A stretch of 64,000 nt of DNA from Pseudocercospora fijiensis CIRAD86 (GCF_000340215.1 NW_006921539.1:746471-810470); one strand, 5' to 3'; positions 31,302 through 44,100 are shown, counted from the stretch's first letter. The notes: generated from the letters alone by a model not told the origin. Program-made: numbers and translations.

Positions 31302-33124
31302 ATGGGACAGACTATGGCGAGACATCTTGCACAAAGGGCAGTGTTGATATTGACACTGGCCGGAGTCTCCTTGGCAGAGACGTCGCCGAGCTCGTTGAAG
31401 CCTATCTCAGTGCCGGCCAGCGGGTCATGGTATGCGGAAGCGTCAGTTTTAGCAGAGTTGATGCTTACTACCTCTCAGGCAGGGCGATGATGGTCAATGG
31501 AGTACATTTCATGTCCAAGTGGGCACGCCGGGTGAGTGGCTATGAATGACGGAAACGATTCACGACTGATCCCTCCCAAGGCCAACTTCTTCACCTCCTT
31601 CCCGGGTCTTCTGTTCAAGCAGGGAACGCCATCTGGGCGATCGCGCAAGAAAGCTGCACCGAAGAGAACCCAGACCTATGGAATTGTGAAGAGCAAAGAG
31701 GTGATGTCTTCAGCGCAAATGAGTCGTCGACATGGTTGACATCACAAGTCTCCAATGGCTCGTACTACAACCTCAATCCAGTCATTGAGTCCATGCTTGG
31801 CCTGAATGCCAATGCATCGTACGGCTTGGATACAGTCACGCTCGGCACAGCGAACGGGGTCCTGCCTCCTCTCCCAAATCAGTTGGTGGCTAGAATTGCT
31901 TCGAACGACTTCTGGGTTGGCGTGATCGGGTTGAGTCCGCTTCGGCTGAACACGACGGGCTTTGACGACCCTGTGAGAACTCTCATGGGTGCGCTTAGTG
32001 ATCCTGAAGGTAGGAAGATTCCAAGTACGACCTGGGCCTACACGGCGGGTTCATTTTACAAAGACGCTCCCGTATTCGGCAGCCTCACGCTCGGCGGCTA
32101 CGATTCGATGCGATTTGACCCGAACAATTCTGTGTCGGTACCATTCTCCATCAATCCATCCCAAGATTTGCAGATCAACCTTCAGTCGATCACGTACAAC
32201 GGCACAACCACACAGAGCAGTTCTTATCTGCTTACCGACACCATCACGGCGTATATGAACAGCATGATCAACTATATATGGCTGCCTCCTGAAGTATGCG
32301 ATGTTTTCGAAGCAGCTTTCGGTCTGGAGTATGATGAGGCCACAGAGTTCTACCTCATGAATGACACCACTCACGCAAATCTTCTCGCCGAGAATCCGAC
32401 CTTCACCTTCACTCTTGGCGGAGCAAATAGCACTGAGACAGCCACGATCGTCCTTCCATACGCTGCTTTCGATTTGAATGTCAGCTATCCTCATGTCAAT
32501 GGCTCACAACGGTACTTCCCCATCAAGAGAGCGCAATACATCAGTCAATATACTTTGGGGCGCGTGTTCTGGCAAGAAGCATATGTCATCGCGGACTACG
32601 ACCGCCAGAACTTCACAGTCGCTCAAGCATTGTTCCCCTCTAACTCTACTCCAGAACTGGTTCGGATCTTACCGCCTGGTGCCAGCGACTCTAGAGACGG
32701 CGGCCTAAGCGGCGGTGCTATCGCCGGCATCGTAATGGCAGTCCTCGCCGTGGTGGCCAGCGTACTAGTCGTGCTTTGGCTCTTGCGCAGAAGAAAACGA
32801 CGTCGACAAGCTCAAGAGGGAGGTAACGCAACAACGGAGATCAAGCATGTTCCTGCTGCTGCTCGCGCTGGCGAGATTGATGGTCAACAGATTCATGAGA
32901 AGTCTGCAGATGGTGCGCCGTTTGATAAGCAAGAATCGGAACCGCATAAGGCGCATACTTGGGAGACGACTGAGGCGCAATTGGCCCCTCCTTCTGAGCT
33001 TTCGACTGGACAGACACCGCGATCTTTGCATTTGGAGACGAATTGGCCGAGACAATTTTCGGAGTTGCCTGCGGAGTTGCCGCCTGTTGGTGAGATGGAG
33101 GCGACGAGGAGGGATGGAGCTTAA
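31302..33124 (+). CDS. Pepsin-like (A1 fold) membrane protein, probably catalytically dead
   Basis: Exons 31302-31429, 31479-31531 and 31581-33124 (two 49-bp introns) give 574 aa. A signal peptide (ARHLAQRAVLILTLAGVSLA) leads into an A1 aspartic-peptidase fold (GQWSTFHVQVGTPG, then WNCEEQRGDVFSANESSTW). A transmembrane span (AIAGIVMAVLAVVASVLVVLWLL) and a basic, then Pro/Glu-rich cytosolic tail follow, as in yapsin-like or sensor-type proteins. Where the first catalytic D-T/S-G should be, the sequence is HLLPGSSVQAGNAIW. At the second site it is TDTITAYMNSMINYIWLP. No canonical catalytic motif is visible at either site, so proteolysis is unlikely. A wall-stress sensor or carbohydrate-binding role is speculation. 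Many N-glycosylation sequons occur. An alternative start is the in-frame ATG at 31314. Confidence 0.8.
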
Positions 33125-33969
33125 GTTCGTTCGTTCAGCGGCATTGCGAGTTTTGCTTGGTTCTCAGGCGTGCGATGTGACTTCCTTGTTTGCACCTTCC
33201 ACCTTCCACGATCTACTATCACTTTGTCCTCGATCTAGATTAGCGGCTGAAGAAGTCTTCATCGCAAGGAGCAGGAAGCAGGAAGCAGGTGCAGTATGCG
33301 TTGGTGGAAGGTGCGTGTCGTGCCTGCCTCTGCTACTCGCGTTCAACCAGGATGGAAGGGGCGAGGACGGAGATAGGGGTTGGCGAATGCTCCCTCCCGC
33401 GCTCTTGCCTTCGGGATGTGCCGCAATAAAGCTGCAACAACACTCATATAGCTGATAGAATTTGCAGCAGCCAATCAAGTCAGACTGCTCAAAATTGGAC
33501 GCGTCCCCCTGAGAGTTGCTTGACCACATTTCGGAGTGGGGTTCGTTTGGATTTGGTCCTTCTTAGATGAACTTCGGTTCTAGAGGACTGGGTGGCTTTG
33601 ATGGTTATGAAAGACTCGGAGTGCGAGTTCTTTTTTTGCCATTTTGTTGGAATTTTCGGCGCGGTTTGAAGTCGTTGGAAGTAAAGTGAAGCTTTTTGGT
33701 GGACGCTATTCAATCTTGAAAGGAGCTTTTCCTTCAGTGGAGGCCAGGCAGGACACGAATTCGAGACGGAAAGTGGAATTGGGCTGTCATTTAAAGACGG
33801 CACTCACGAATCACTTGTAGACACGTCACTTCGCAGCAATCGTATTCGGCCCGCATGTGAAGCTTGGCATTCCGACCATTCTTCTAACATCCCCCGGCTT
33901 CTAGACTTTCACCTCTCAACAACCTACGCAAGACAGCCACAACCACTCTTAGATATCGGCGCAGAGACG
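33125..33969. other. Intergenic region
   Basis: 845 bp with no supported exon. The 3' half is the promoter side of the 2EXR gene. Confidence 0.6.
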
Positions 33970-34623
33970 ATGGACTCCTCACCACTCGCCAAGCTGTCGG
34001 CGGAGCTGCGCAACGAAATATATGAGCTCGCGCTTTCATTCGAGGACACCATCACCGTCACCGGAACTTCAGCCTCTAGTGACCTCGAGTGCTCTATCGG
34101 TCACCCCACTGCACTTATCCAAACATGTCGCCAGATCCGCTCGGAAGCGACCAGGATGTTCTACGCGAACAACACTTTCCACATCGGTGGATCAGGCTCA
34201 AGTGACAGTGTCGAGGTCACCGACGCCTTTTCAGTCCTTCAGCGCTTCTCTCACACCATCGGCCTCCACAACAGCAAAGCCATCAAGCGTATCAGCGTGG
34301 AAGTGGTTTATCATCAGCGGATGCATTTTCCACTCGAACCGTCAGCGATGGAGAACATCAATGCTCAGATCAAGTCGATGCGTCACGCCGCGCAATTCCT
34401 TGATACCAAATCGTTCAAGTGTGTGTTGAAGCTCTACTCCCTTTTCCAACATCGTTTCAGACCAGCTGTTGTGGTGGAGCTGGATGTGGTGGACTATGAG
34501 GACTCGAGGCAAAAGGCGATTGCCAAAAACCGGGAGGACTCGTTGGATCTAGGAGACGCTATCTTCGCTAGGTTGTTCTTGGGGATGCTACATAAAGATT
34601 TTGGCGAGGAGCATGGCGAGTGA
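33970..34623 (+). CDS. 2EXR / F-box-like protein, copy 1
   Basis: Intronless, 217 aa. The N-terminus PLAKLSAELRNEIYELALSF is the hallmark of fungal 2EXR and F-box-like proteins. It is followed by the usual TCRQIRSEATRMFYANNTFH. The rest (about 90-217) is a mixed helical/strand region typical of lineage-specific members. Function is unknown for most; some act as substrate adaptors. A second copy lies at 58455-59129 and shares the first 20 residues and the MFYAxN motif. Confidence 0.75.
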   Translation: MDSSPLAKLSAELRNEIYELALSFEDTITVTGTSASSDLECSIGHPTALIQTCRQIRSEATRMFYANNTFHIGGSGSSDSVEVTDAFSVLQRFSHTIGLHNSKAIKRISVEVVYHQRMHFPLEPSAMENINAQIKSMRHAAQFLDTKSFKCVLKLYSLFQHRFRPAVVVELDVVDYEDSRQKAIAKNREDSLDLGDAIFARLFLGMLHKDFGEEHGE

Positions 34624-34976
34624 GTGGGCGAACAAAAGAGGGCAGCTGCGGAAGTAGGAGTAGGGCGGTGCTTATCACTTCAGCGCGACCAGAAGAAATA
34701 ACTGCCGTAGAGGGTCCTCGCGCGTGCTACTATGCGATTTCAGATCGGAGGCCGGGGAAGACATTTTCAGAGCTGTTTCAGGCCCTCAACATGACTTGAT
34801 TGAATAAGGGTTATTCAAAAAACGTGTTCGTGGCCGTGCAACCAATTAACTAGAGAATGAAATCATCACAGACCAGGTTCTCTTGAGCAGGACAAGCTAT
34901 TTTTCAGTGCATTCATCAGATAGCTACGCCTCTCGTGCGCTGTTCTGCGATACTGACAAGACTTCCGTGACCAGCA
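34624..34976. other. Intergenic, convergent 3' flanks
   Basis: 353 bp between convergent stop codons. No gene seen. Confidence 0.65.
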
Positions 34977-36596
34977 CTAGCTCGAATTCGAGTTATCAGC
35001 GCAAGACCACGGGCTCGTCTTTGAACCTGCATCAAGCGCATCGATGATGCCGACAATGGATCCGTACGTGCCTGCAATTGTCAAAAAAGTACCTCCAACG
35101 ATGATGAAAATCGACCAAGCGACCATCAACTTCCACTTGATGCCACGATCAGACCTGCCCCAGTTGTCATAAAGCCACATAGCACCCATTGGCTGAAGGC
35201 AGAGCAACGTTCCAAATGCAGCCCCGGCGAAGGACACCAGCTCTCCAAAGACCGGAATAGCTTCGGCCAAGATGTAAGAGATCAGTGCGATTCCAGCAGT
35301 ACAGGACAACCATACGATCCAATGAGTAGGAGTGTTGCTGCTCAGATGCCTGGTGCCCTTTAGTACTCGGATGAAAATGTACTTGGCCGGGACGTGACTC
35401 AGTAAGATCATGGACGCAAGCAAACCTGGAAGAGCAAGACCATAGCAGATCCTCTTGAACAGTTGTCCGGCCGAGCCAAGAGCTGGCGAAGCGACGTAGG
35501 ACCCGCAGAAGTAGTATACCACGATGCCGATAGCAAGGTAGAGAGATGTCACGATGCCTTGGCAGATGAACATTGATCGCCGATATTGGCGTGGCTCACG
35601 CATCTCGGAGACTATGGAAAAGAATGCGGGCGTGCCAGCAAAAGCAAACACTAGCGTCGAAAGGGCCTGGAAGGCGCTGGCTGGAGATGGATTGGCCGTG
35701 ATCTTGTAGTCGGAGACGAAAATTCCCGTCAGTGGTGCATCGGAAGGACGGTCTTGCAGACCAACAGCAATTGTGAGGACGAGGACTAGGGTTATGAGTA
35801 TAATAAGTCTTGTGACAGGAGGAGCACAATACATACTTGAGGAGATGATGCCAACAACACCGACCCAGGCAATCCAAGAAATCTTGTGGAGAGTCTGAAT
35901 GCTCGAAACGAGGAAGCCGATGGTTGCTGCAACAGCAACGAAGATGGCCGTACAAGCTCCATGGAGCGATAAAGCGTTTAGAGCGATTGAGATGCTGACC
36001 ATTGCCGACCCAGCAACGAAGATCCAGACTGTAGTCGATCAGCATATATCTCCAGCGTTTGACGCCCACGAAGAACTCACACAAGCAGAACACGGTACCC
36101 ATAATGATATAGCCAGCTCGACCAGCAATCAAACCTCCAACATCATCAATACCGTACACCTCTGGATGATTGATCTTGAAAACACCAACAATATAATCAG
36201 ACCAAGTTGTCATAACAGCAAGAGCAAGAAGACAGACAACTCCAGGAACCATGCCAATCGTATCCTACAACGCCATCAGTACACAGCAAAAACCTCCACA
36301 CCACAACTCACAAACACAAGCGGGATCCCAAGCACCCCCAATCCAATTTGAGTTTTCAACATAAGCACCACAGCACCAGCCCATCCCACAGCACGATAAT
36401 TCGGCCCATGGGAAACATCTCCGAAGACTGCGTCGTTGGTCGTGGAAATTTCAACGGCTGGATCATAGCCGTAGGAAAGTCTTCGTCCTGAACCAGCAGC
36501 TGAAAGTCGATGTTTCTCTCCAATTCCAATTCCGAAGGAAGCACGAGGATATTCGTCTCCTCTCTCACCCTGCCACGGATCAGTCTGAGTTGCCAT
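34977..36596 (-). CDS. Amino-acid transporter, AAAP/MTR type
   Basis: Four exons on the minus strand (36596-36312, 36264-36081, 36028-35837, 35785-34977; introns 47, 52 and 51 bp) give 489 aa. It resembles the Neurospora neutral amino-acid permease Mtr and other proton-coupled AAAP carriers. A polar N-terminus (1-70) precedes about 11 spans. Landmarks are WAGAVVLMLKTQIGLGVLGI at span 1, DVGGLIAGRAGYIIMG, HKISWIAWVGVVGI and LSTLVFAFAGTPAFF. The third intron is 51 bp and in frame without a stop, so the annotation could read through it. Removing it joins VVGIISS to ILVLTIAVGLQDRP, which fits the family. Substrate inferred: neutral amino acids. Plasma membrane location is likely. Confidence 0.87.
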
Positions 36597-37503
36597 TCCT
36601 CATAACGACGGTAATCATAAGGCGAGAATCAAGTATGGGGAGAACAGACACGATGTGTTCTTGTATCTTACGTTACATATAAAGTGGGCCATAGTCGTTA
36701 CATTACGCGAAGTCCAGAGCTGAGAGGAGAGGAGATACGAACAGTGTTTCTGCGTTGCATTAGCGTTACCACACGTGAGGCAAAGACGGTCAAGCTTCTG
36801 AAGGATCAGGACAAGACCAATCAAGCTCTATCCTGTGACACCACGCTTCGCATGCGCCTTCCCCAGATTCATCTACAGATCTGCAGACAGACTCCAGGTT
36901 TCGGAAAGTGCTGCCGCCGTTGTCTTCCTGGAATCGGTAGTGGTATCCGGTCGCATTGTGAGAAAGTACCTAGTAATACTGTTGGGACCATTTTCGAGAT
37001 TGGAGGACGAGGATCTGGTCTCTCTATTGCGTATTAATCTACCAGCTTTCGAGTCGAGAATGTGAGTTTTAGATAGAAGAGGTGAATCCTGCAAGGTCAA
37101 AAACCGGAAATCGTATCATGCTGTAATGATGCACATTGAATCGAAAGATTTCGAGGCAATGCTTTGCTTTCCCGGTACGGCATGAGAATGCACACAAGAT
37201 TCGCTCGTCCGAGAAGCAGTGGTTTTGGCTTGGAATATAAAGACTGCATTCCTGTCCTTTTCTAGATGTGAGTCGATGTTTGAGTTGTTGATGAGGCTCA
37301 CGCCGAGAAGTACAAGAGTCCTTGCGAGCACTCCGAGCACCTTCGAGTGGAAGAAGACAAGCTGTTCCCTCTTTCCCCAGAGGCCTAAACTCAGTCCCAG
37401 ATGGGAAAGATCAGGCCAGAATTGGAGAGAAAGTACCTCGCACGCATCTCATCGCATGTCGTTCTCCGCTGCGCATCCTTCCGTGGCTTCAAAACGCACT
37501 GCC
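36597..37503. other. Intergenic region
   Basis: About 900 bp with several overlapping short open frames on both strands, none with a recognisable domain. It is the promoter side of the transporter and the 3' flank of the DUF3602 gene. Confidence 0.55.
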
Positions 37504-38041
37504 TTACTTCGGCTCAGGCGTCTTCTCCTTCTTGTGATCCAAACCAATCGCATGTTTCACCTTCTCCAGAAGTCCCTCCTTATGACCATCGGCAGCCGCC
37601 TGTTCTTTCGCAGAGCTATGTCCTCCATACTTGTCCTTGTGCACATTGCCCTCCCCACCGCGTCCGGTATGGAAGTTCTGGTAACCTTCGCCTGGCACGC
37701 GAGTCGCAGATTCCGGGACGACTTCTTCGGAAGGCTTTCCTGCTTTCCCGCTCTCTGTGGGGTGAATTATGTTGCCTTTGAGCAGTATGAGCACATATCG
37801 AGGTGAGCTGGAAATAGGAATTTTCGCGTACCTGCTCCACCACGTCCAGCGCTGTAGTCATTTGCTGAGACACCCGGAGTACCCTCACGGACAATATCCC
37901 CGTCAACGTACGTATTGCTGTCAACGCCGATATTGCCGGCGCCTGAGGTCTTGTCAGTGGGAAAGCTCCCAGCAAGCTCTAAGAGCTTTCGCGAGACTCA
38001 CTACCGCGACCAGTCGAATGCACAGGCTCTCTAGAAGGCAT
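37504..38041 (-). CDS. DUF3602 small Gly-rich protein
   Basis: Three exons on the minus strand (38041-38005, 37942-37832, 37775-37504; introns 62 and 56 bp) give 139 aa. The family is recognised by repeated GRGGAGN motifs. Here STGRGGAGNIG comes near the start, AGRGGAGNIIH near 45 and HTGRGGEGNVH near 85. All three span or adjoin exon junctions, which supports the splice model. The C-terminus is lysine-rich (GLLEKVKHAIGLDHKKEK). No signal peptide or membrane span is seen. The function is unknown in all fungi I am aware of; a stress or RNA-related role has been guessed from composition only. Confidence 0.82.
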
Positions 38042-38739
38042 ATTCGCGTTTTCCTGTTCTTTCAACCAAAGTATCCTCTCAAGCTGCAGTAAATATAAAC
38101 TCTGAAAGAAAGGAAGCTGAGAATATGGAGAGCATGACTTCTTCACCTGGTCGCTGGTAGCTTCTCAACCAGGGATCCTGCTCGGTTCAGGTCGTACGGC
38201 GGGAACCGGACCATGACGCTATAAGCGAGTTGAACATCTTGTAAGTGGTCAAGCACGACGCCTTCTCGGCCTTTGACATTTCTTGGGTTAAACGGAAAGA
38301 CACTCACTCGTGAGAGCAAAGAATGATGTCGAAAAAAGCGCTAGAACTATGTCATGCCAAGAAATCAGAGATAAGGTCCAAGCTCGCCGCCAATCAACTC
38401 CACCTATTGCTTCCGCCGCTGGTTCGTGGTTGATAGCCAGGATGTGAAATTTTGTTATGTCCTTGCAATCATCACCAAGCAGGTACAGTGTTCTCCTGCA
38501 GCTCTGCGCAAGGATGAGTGAAGGATTGAGCTCTTTGGGGACGATGATTGTACGTCGGGCCATTTGGGCACAGGTCAGTCTGAGTTGAGTATATCATGCC
38601 ATTCATCACCAGATAACACTATAAACGACCCGAAGAAGCACTCCTCGAAGCCTTCTGTGGCGGTCTAGTTCCCTGGAGTTAAGCAAAGTCAAAGCTGGCC
38701 ACAAAGGGCTCCAAAATATCTGGTGGTCACAGACTTCAT
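38042..38739. other. Intergenic region
   Basis: About 700 bp holding the promoter of the DUF3602 gene and the 3' end of the phosphate carrier. No supported gene. Confidence 0.6.
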
Positions 38740-40053
38740 TTACTTCTTCTCTTCCGCCTTCTGCCCTCCGCTGCCAGTTGTTGGCAGACCCATGAAGATC
38801 TTGAAGGAGTCGTAAATCATCCATTGGAGACCGGTGAGAGTGCCAATCATGACAATACTGGAGAATTGATTAGCAACAGGCGCACTTCAATAGCCAAGTC
38901 ACTGAGGCTAGTACTCACCGGACCGGAAGACCACTCCAGAGACCGCCAAATCCAATATCCCTGTAGATTCTGCTGGTTGCGCCACCGAACGACTCTCCCT
39001 TTTGTCGGTTGGTGTTGAGCTTGCTGACCATGACATCGGCAGGGTGAGAGATGATGGCGCAGAGGATACCAGCGAGATAACCACCAGAGAATGCGACACC
39101 GGTCTGGGCAGCCTTAGAGTAATCATCCTTGGTTCCAGGGAGGCGGTGGTAGATCATTTCGACTATCGTTTCGAACGAAGCGAACTTCATCATGGTGTAA
39201 GGTATCTGTCTGCCCCAAAGAGGAGTTATACCCTTGTACAGTCTACTCTGGTCAGCCACGTCCGGGGCATTTTGGTTTAGCTATTCTGAACTTACCCGCT
39301 AACACCTTCCTCAGCCATGATCTTGGAGATACCATCGAATGTTCCCTTTGCGAATGGCGGCATGGTAGTTTGCATTCTGACCTTTACAGCCTCAAAGGGA
39401 CACAGACCAATATCGGCAAAGAACTCAGCAGAAGCAGAACCGGCGAGGTAAATCCAGGTCTTGTAACGGGTAGCATTCTCCTCGCCAGCAAGGTCGGAAT
39501 AGAACTTCTTGAAGAACTCGTAGCAACCATATTTCAGAGCACCTTGGACCGAGTATCCGAAGAACGTGGGAGAGCCACCGGTGTAGAGCGCCGTCCGGCC
39601 TTCACTGGCCATTATCTTGCTCCAGCCCTCGATGTTGCTCTTGTAAAGCTTGCTGTCGACTTGTCGACGACATTTGACAAGATCAAGGGGTGTGACACCC
39701 CAATGGGTGATACCGCAGGCCATCAGACCTCCGAATGTGCTTTATCGCATCAGCTCCAGCTTTGCGCTGGCTCGGGCATATGTGCATGCTCACCAAGCAG
39801 CATAGTACTTCCCAGAGTACAGCTCAATCTTTCCAGTCTTCTCTTGCGCGATTTGAGAGGCCTTGTTGAGCTCTGCGACCGCAGCATCGCTCAACTTTGT
39901 CACCTTTTGTTTCGCATCTTCAGCCGCGTCCCAGCTGCTGTATAGGTGAGAGATCTCCTTGCGCTGTGATTGAGGTTGGCGATTGAGCTTGATAGGAGAG
40001 GCGTATCCGAACGTCGCGCTCAGGGCGCTCGCGGAAGGGAAGAACGACTGCAT
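38740..40053 (-). CDS. MIR1: Mitochondrial phosphate carrier
   Basis: Four exons on the minus strand (40053-39794, 39739-39296, 39242-38919, 38857-38740; introns 54, 53 and 61 bp) give 381 aa. It imports inorganic phosphate with protons into the mitochondrial matrix for ATP synthesis. Three carrier repeats each keep the P-x-D/E-x-x-K/R signature: [29 protein letters not shown] and [14 protein letters not shown]. The phosphate-carrier-specific segments [20 protein letters not shown] and [20 protein letters not shown] are present. The N-terminal 85 residues, charged and Ser-rich, look like a targeting extension longer than in yeast Mir1. Its promoter is interrupted 364 bp upstream by the MULE insertion. 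Confidence 0.93.
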
Positions 40054-40408
40054 TATGTCTGCTCTACAGTATTGTTATCAGCCAAAGCTCCTGGATCTTG
40101 TCTTGGTTGCGATCAATTCTCGGGCATTGTTGTTGCTTATTTCCGGCTGACGCTCGCCTAAATCCGCCCGGGACTGATGCTTCGGCGGATGAAATTGGCA
40201 GGCATCGAAACTCACCTTCCGATCTCTCTTCTGCAATTGAACGCGGCTCCTCGCCTTCAGCTTGTGAAAGTGTTCTGTTAAAGCTGCGAAGCTTGCCAGG
40301 AAACATGGTGGTACTGTGGTACAAGCTATTGATAGCCGAGCTCCTACCCCAGCTTCAACCCTGATGTCATTGTGCGGCTCGTCGGCTCGAAGTTAAAATT
40401 ATAGGCAG
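40054..40408. promoter_or_regulatory. MIR1-side remnant of a split divergent promoter
   Basis: Native, non-RIP sequence between the phosphate carrier start and the left target duplication of the MULE. It carried the shared upstream region with the CBS gene before insertion. Confidence 0.5.
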
Positions 40409-40416
40409 GACAACGA
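40409..40416 (+). repeat. Left 8-bp target-site duplication (GACAACGA)
   Basis: Identical to 50993-51000, directly outside the two MULE ends. Eight base pairs fit MULE or hAT insertion. Confidence 0.8.
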
Positions 40417-40454
40417 GGGCCCGTATAAAGTCCTATACCAGCGTCCGAGCGCCT
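40417..40454 (+). repeat. Left MULE terminal inverted repeat
   Basis: From 40422 it reads CGTATAAAGTCCTATACC and continues into GTCCGAGCGCCT at 40454. It matches the reverse complement of the right end with one transition in 33 bp. The outermost 5 bp match only at two positions. Confidence 0.85.
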
Positions 40455-40928
40455 AGTCCTTCCAAGAATAGGGTTAGCCTGCCGTAGCGGACTCGGTAAG
40501 ATATCGAAGTCCGCTCCGTAGTATATATAACTATAGAAAACGTAATATCGATATCTCTATACGTTGCGGTTACTAGGTCGATAGGTTAGGGTAGTAGTAG
40601 TAGTAGTACGATTTCCGCTAGTATACTAAATATCGATAGTAAGAGGTCGTACGGTCGCAATTTAATAGATTTCGCACTATTTTTATAGTATTTAACGACC
40701 CCGTATTCTCTACTAGTAGATACTAGTTATATTACTAAAAATAAAGCTAAAGTTTATTAGCAAAATAGCGGTATAGCAAAATTCGAGGTATAGTTAGCGA
40801 TTACGGCCATTTTAATAGCGTTAATATATATTAGAGGGCGGCGGTATATAAGGCATACTACTATAGACTTATATCGCGCTCGGAGGCGCGTATTACTATC
40901 TATTTAGTACCGGTAGTATCGGTAGAGG

Positions 40929-40933
40929 TATAT
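40929..40933 (+). repeat. Left 5-bp target duplication of the retroelement (TATAT)
   Basis: TATAT precedes the 5' LTR and recurs at 47677-47681 right after the 3' LTR. Five base pairs fit Ty3/gypsy integration. Confidence 0.75.
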
Positions 40934-41120
40934 TATAAAGGGCTACGCCCTAGGTAGAAAGCGCTAGCCTTAGGCATTCGGCCTACGCGACTCTAACCTA
41001 CTGCTTAGCGCTTAGCGTACTATATAAAACTATTCGGATTTACGTAGATAGACTTAGCTCTTTATCGAACCTATTAAGTCTTATATCTAGTATCTGCGTA
41101 CGCGTTGCTTACCCGTAATA
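40934..41120 (+). repeat. 5' LTR (187 bp)
   Basis: Begins TATAAAGGGCTACGCC and ends GTAATA. It is consistent with original TG...CA ends turned into TA...TA by RIP. It differs from the 3' LTR at five positions, all transitions. Confidence 0.9.
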
Positions 41121-41149
41121 TTAGGTTCGATCTTTAATATAGGAAACGC

Positions 41150-44100
41150 TAAGGTTTATTAGGAACCCGAGTAAGATAGCTAGGGGAACGCTATCCCTAC
41201 CGTACTAGAGATAACTAGGGACGAGATTTGTCGTACCTTCGAGAGTCTCTATACTAGATAGTAGACGATAGAAGCCTAGCTATAAGCTACTCGTTCCGCG
41301 CTCTAATACGCGGAAGCGTCTCGCTAGCCCGGGCCTCCCGAAGCTAGTTTAGTACGAGACTAGTCTACGAACGAGATCCTAAAGGGACTACTAGAAACTC
41401 TCTCGGCTTCCGGCTAAAACGTAACGGCATCCTACGAGTAGAAACTGCTATTGTAGGATAGGAAAGCCGAGTCGTTCCGGGACTACCTACTACGACTAAG
41501 AAGTTCCGAAGTTCGTACCGAGTTCGTTTCGGGCTAAAACTAAAGCTCTCCGAAGATTACTACTAGGATACCGTATACGATACCCTACCGGTAAAGGAAC
41601 GCGCTAGGATACGCTACTTCTAGAAAAGAGGAAGCCTTACGAAAGGAAAGGACCCTAAAGCTTTCTTCTAGCAACTCGAGGACGTTTTCGCGGATAGTAA
41701 CGAAGCTATAAAGGCGCTAAAGCAACTCTAAGCCTTAAGGCACTCCTAGAGACAACCTTAGTACGACTACTAGCTAGAATTCGACGGCCTCCTACTAAGC
41801 GTAGGCGGAGACCGTTAGATAAACGATACGAAAATCAGTTATTTAAAGAATACCTTCTCGAACGCGGCTAAGACTTATACTACCGCTATACTAAAGATTA
41901 AGGATTACTACCTCTATATAGAGGAGGTCGAGCGGATTATAACGAACCTCGAGTCGACAGATTAGTTTAAATAGGCTACGAAACGCTAGCAAGAAAGGAA
42001 GAAAGAAGTAGCGAGTCCTACGGTCGTTATTCCCCCCTATACGGCCCCTACGGCGAACCCGAAGGTCGACTCTAATAGAGACGTAGTTATAAATCCCGCT
42101 TGAACTAACGCTTCCTATAGAAAGAACCGTAGAGCCTAATAGTCGACGGCGGGGAAACCTAGGGCTAAATAGGTCGACTCTATAGAAAGAGAGAAGCGTA
42201 AGGAGAAAAGACTCTACTTCCGCTACGGAGCGAGCAGATACCGTATTCGAGATTACTCGTACGCCCCGCCGGCTTAGCCTACTAAGATTAGTATCGCCTC
42301 TATATAACCTATTCTAGAGAATACGGAAGAATAGTCGGACTTAAGTAGTTCCGACTCGGGAAAAGAGTAACTCCTACTCGTAGTTAGGAGTCGGGAGTAG
42401 ATAGAGTATAGGTAAAGAAATAAAAAGAAGTTAAAAAGGATATAAACGGGAATCTTATATATACCGATATAGTCCTCGAAAATAACGTCGGAACTTCTAC
42501 TCTTATCGACGAAGGATGCTAGCATTACGCTACAATTAATACGGGCCTAGCTAAAGGCCTCGGACTTAGCTATATTAGCCGTAAGTCCTAAGAAGTAAAA
42601 GGAGCGTCGGCGGCAATATAAGACGCGAAAATTGTAAGAGTCGTCGCCTTCTAGATAGAAATTAATAGATTCTAATAAACGGTATACGCTTACGTCGTAC
42701 CGGGATTAGCTTTTCCCCTTATCCTAGAGAATCTATAGAAGGCATATAATAAGGTCTAGACTGCGCCTAAAAAACGATAGTACTACTACGGGAGGGCTCG
42801 GTATTAGATTAAAGAAGGGCGCTATTACCGCAAGGTCGATACGAATAGGAATATCGCTACGATTAACGCCGTAAGAAGCCTGCTTGCCGCGACAATTACT
42901 AAGGATATTAAAAAGGCCCTAAAGACGAAGGAATACCCGACGATCGAGGAGCTAAAGAAGAAGCTACCCCCGGAGGTTCGCGATATAGCCGCGCTATTTT
43001 ATTAAAAGGAAGCCGATAAGTTAGCGCCCTATCGCTCTAGTATCGACTATACGATAGAACTCTAGGAGAAACTAGACGGATCCTAGCCTTAACTCCCTTA
43101 GGGTCCGCTTTATAGTATATCGAAATAAGAACTCTTAGTCTTGCGGAAGTCGCTAGACGAGCTCTTAAAGAAGGGGTTTATAAGACCGGCGAACTCCGAA
43201 GCAGTAGCGCCCGTACTATTCGTTAAGAAGCCCGGGGGAGGACTACGGTTCTACTACGACTATAGGGCGCTTAACGCTCTAACGAAGCAAGATAGATACT
43301 CCCTCCTACTAATCCCGGACACTATAAGGAACCTAACGGAGGCCTAGTAGTTAACTAAGGTTAACGTAGTCTCGGCCTTTTATAAGATTAGAATAGCAAA
43401 AGGATACGAGTATAAAACGGCCTTCCGGACGAGGCTAGGCTCGTTCGAATAGCTAGTATACCCGTTTAGTTTGTCCGGAGCCCTAGCTATATTTTAACGG
43501 TATATTAATACTCTTTTATAAGAGTATCTAGACGACTTCGCGTCGGCGTATATAGACGACGTAGTTATCTACTCGAGCGGGTCGAGGGAAGACTATTTCC
43601 GTAAAGTAAGAGCGGTACTTAAGAAGCTTTAGGACGGAGGCCTTTACCTCGATATTAAAAAGAGCGAATTCGCCTAGAAAAAGATTAAGTACCTAGGATT
43701 TATCGTCTATACCGACGGAGGAGGAATATTAGCCGACCCCGAAAAGGTAGAAGCTATATAAAAATAGGTAGTACCTAAGACCTAAAAGGAAGTTTATCGT
43801 TTCTTAGGATTTACGAACTACTACCGTATATTCGTACCGAACTATTCTAAGATCTCCGCGCCGTTAACTGCGCTTACCGGTAAGGGAACCCCGTTTGCCT
43901 AGGGAGAAGAATAGGACAAAGCGTTCGAGACGCTAAAGGACAAATTCTACCGCGCCCCGGTACTTACCTAGTAGGACCCGTCCCTCCCTACCTTCCTTAA
44001 GACGGATTATAGCGGGTTCGCGATTAGAGGCGCCCTTATCTAAGAAAAGGCGGGAATCCGCCGACCGGTAGGCTTCTTTTCGAAGAAACTAAATAAGGCG

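Noticed and set aside
37219..37806. 195-codon plus-strand frame opposite the DUF3602 gene
   Set aside because: The antisense DUF3602 model has family motifs at every exon junction. This frame has none.
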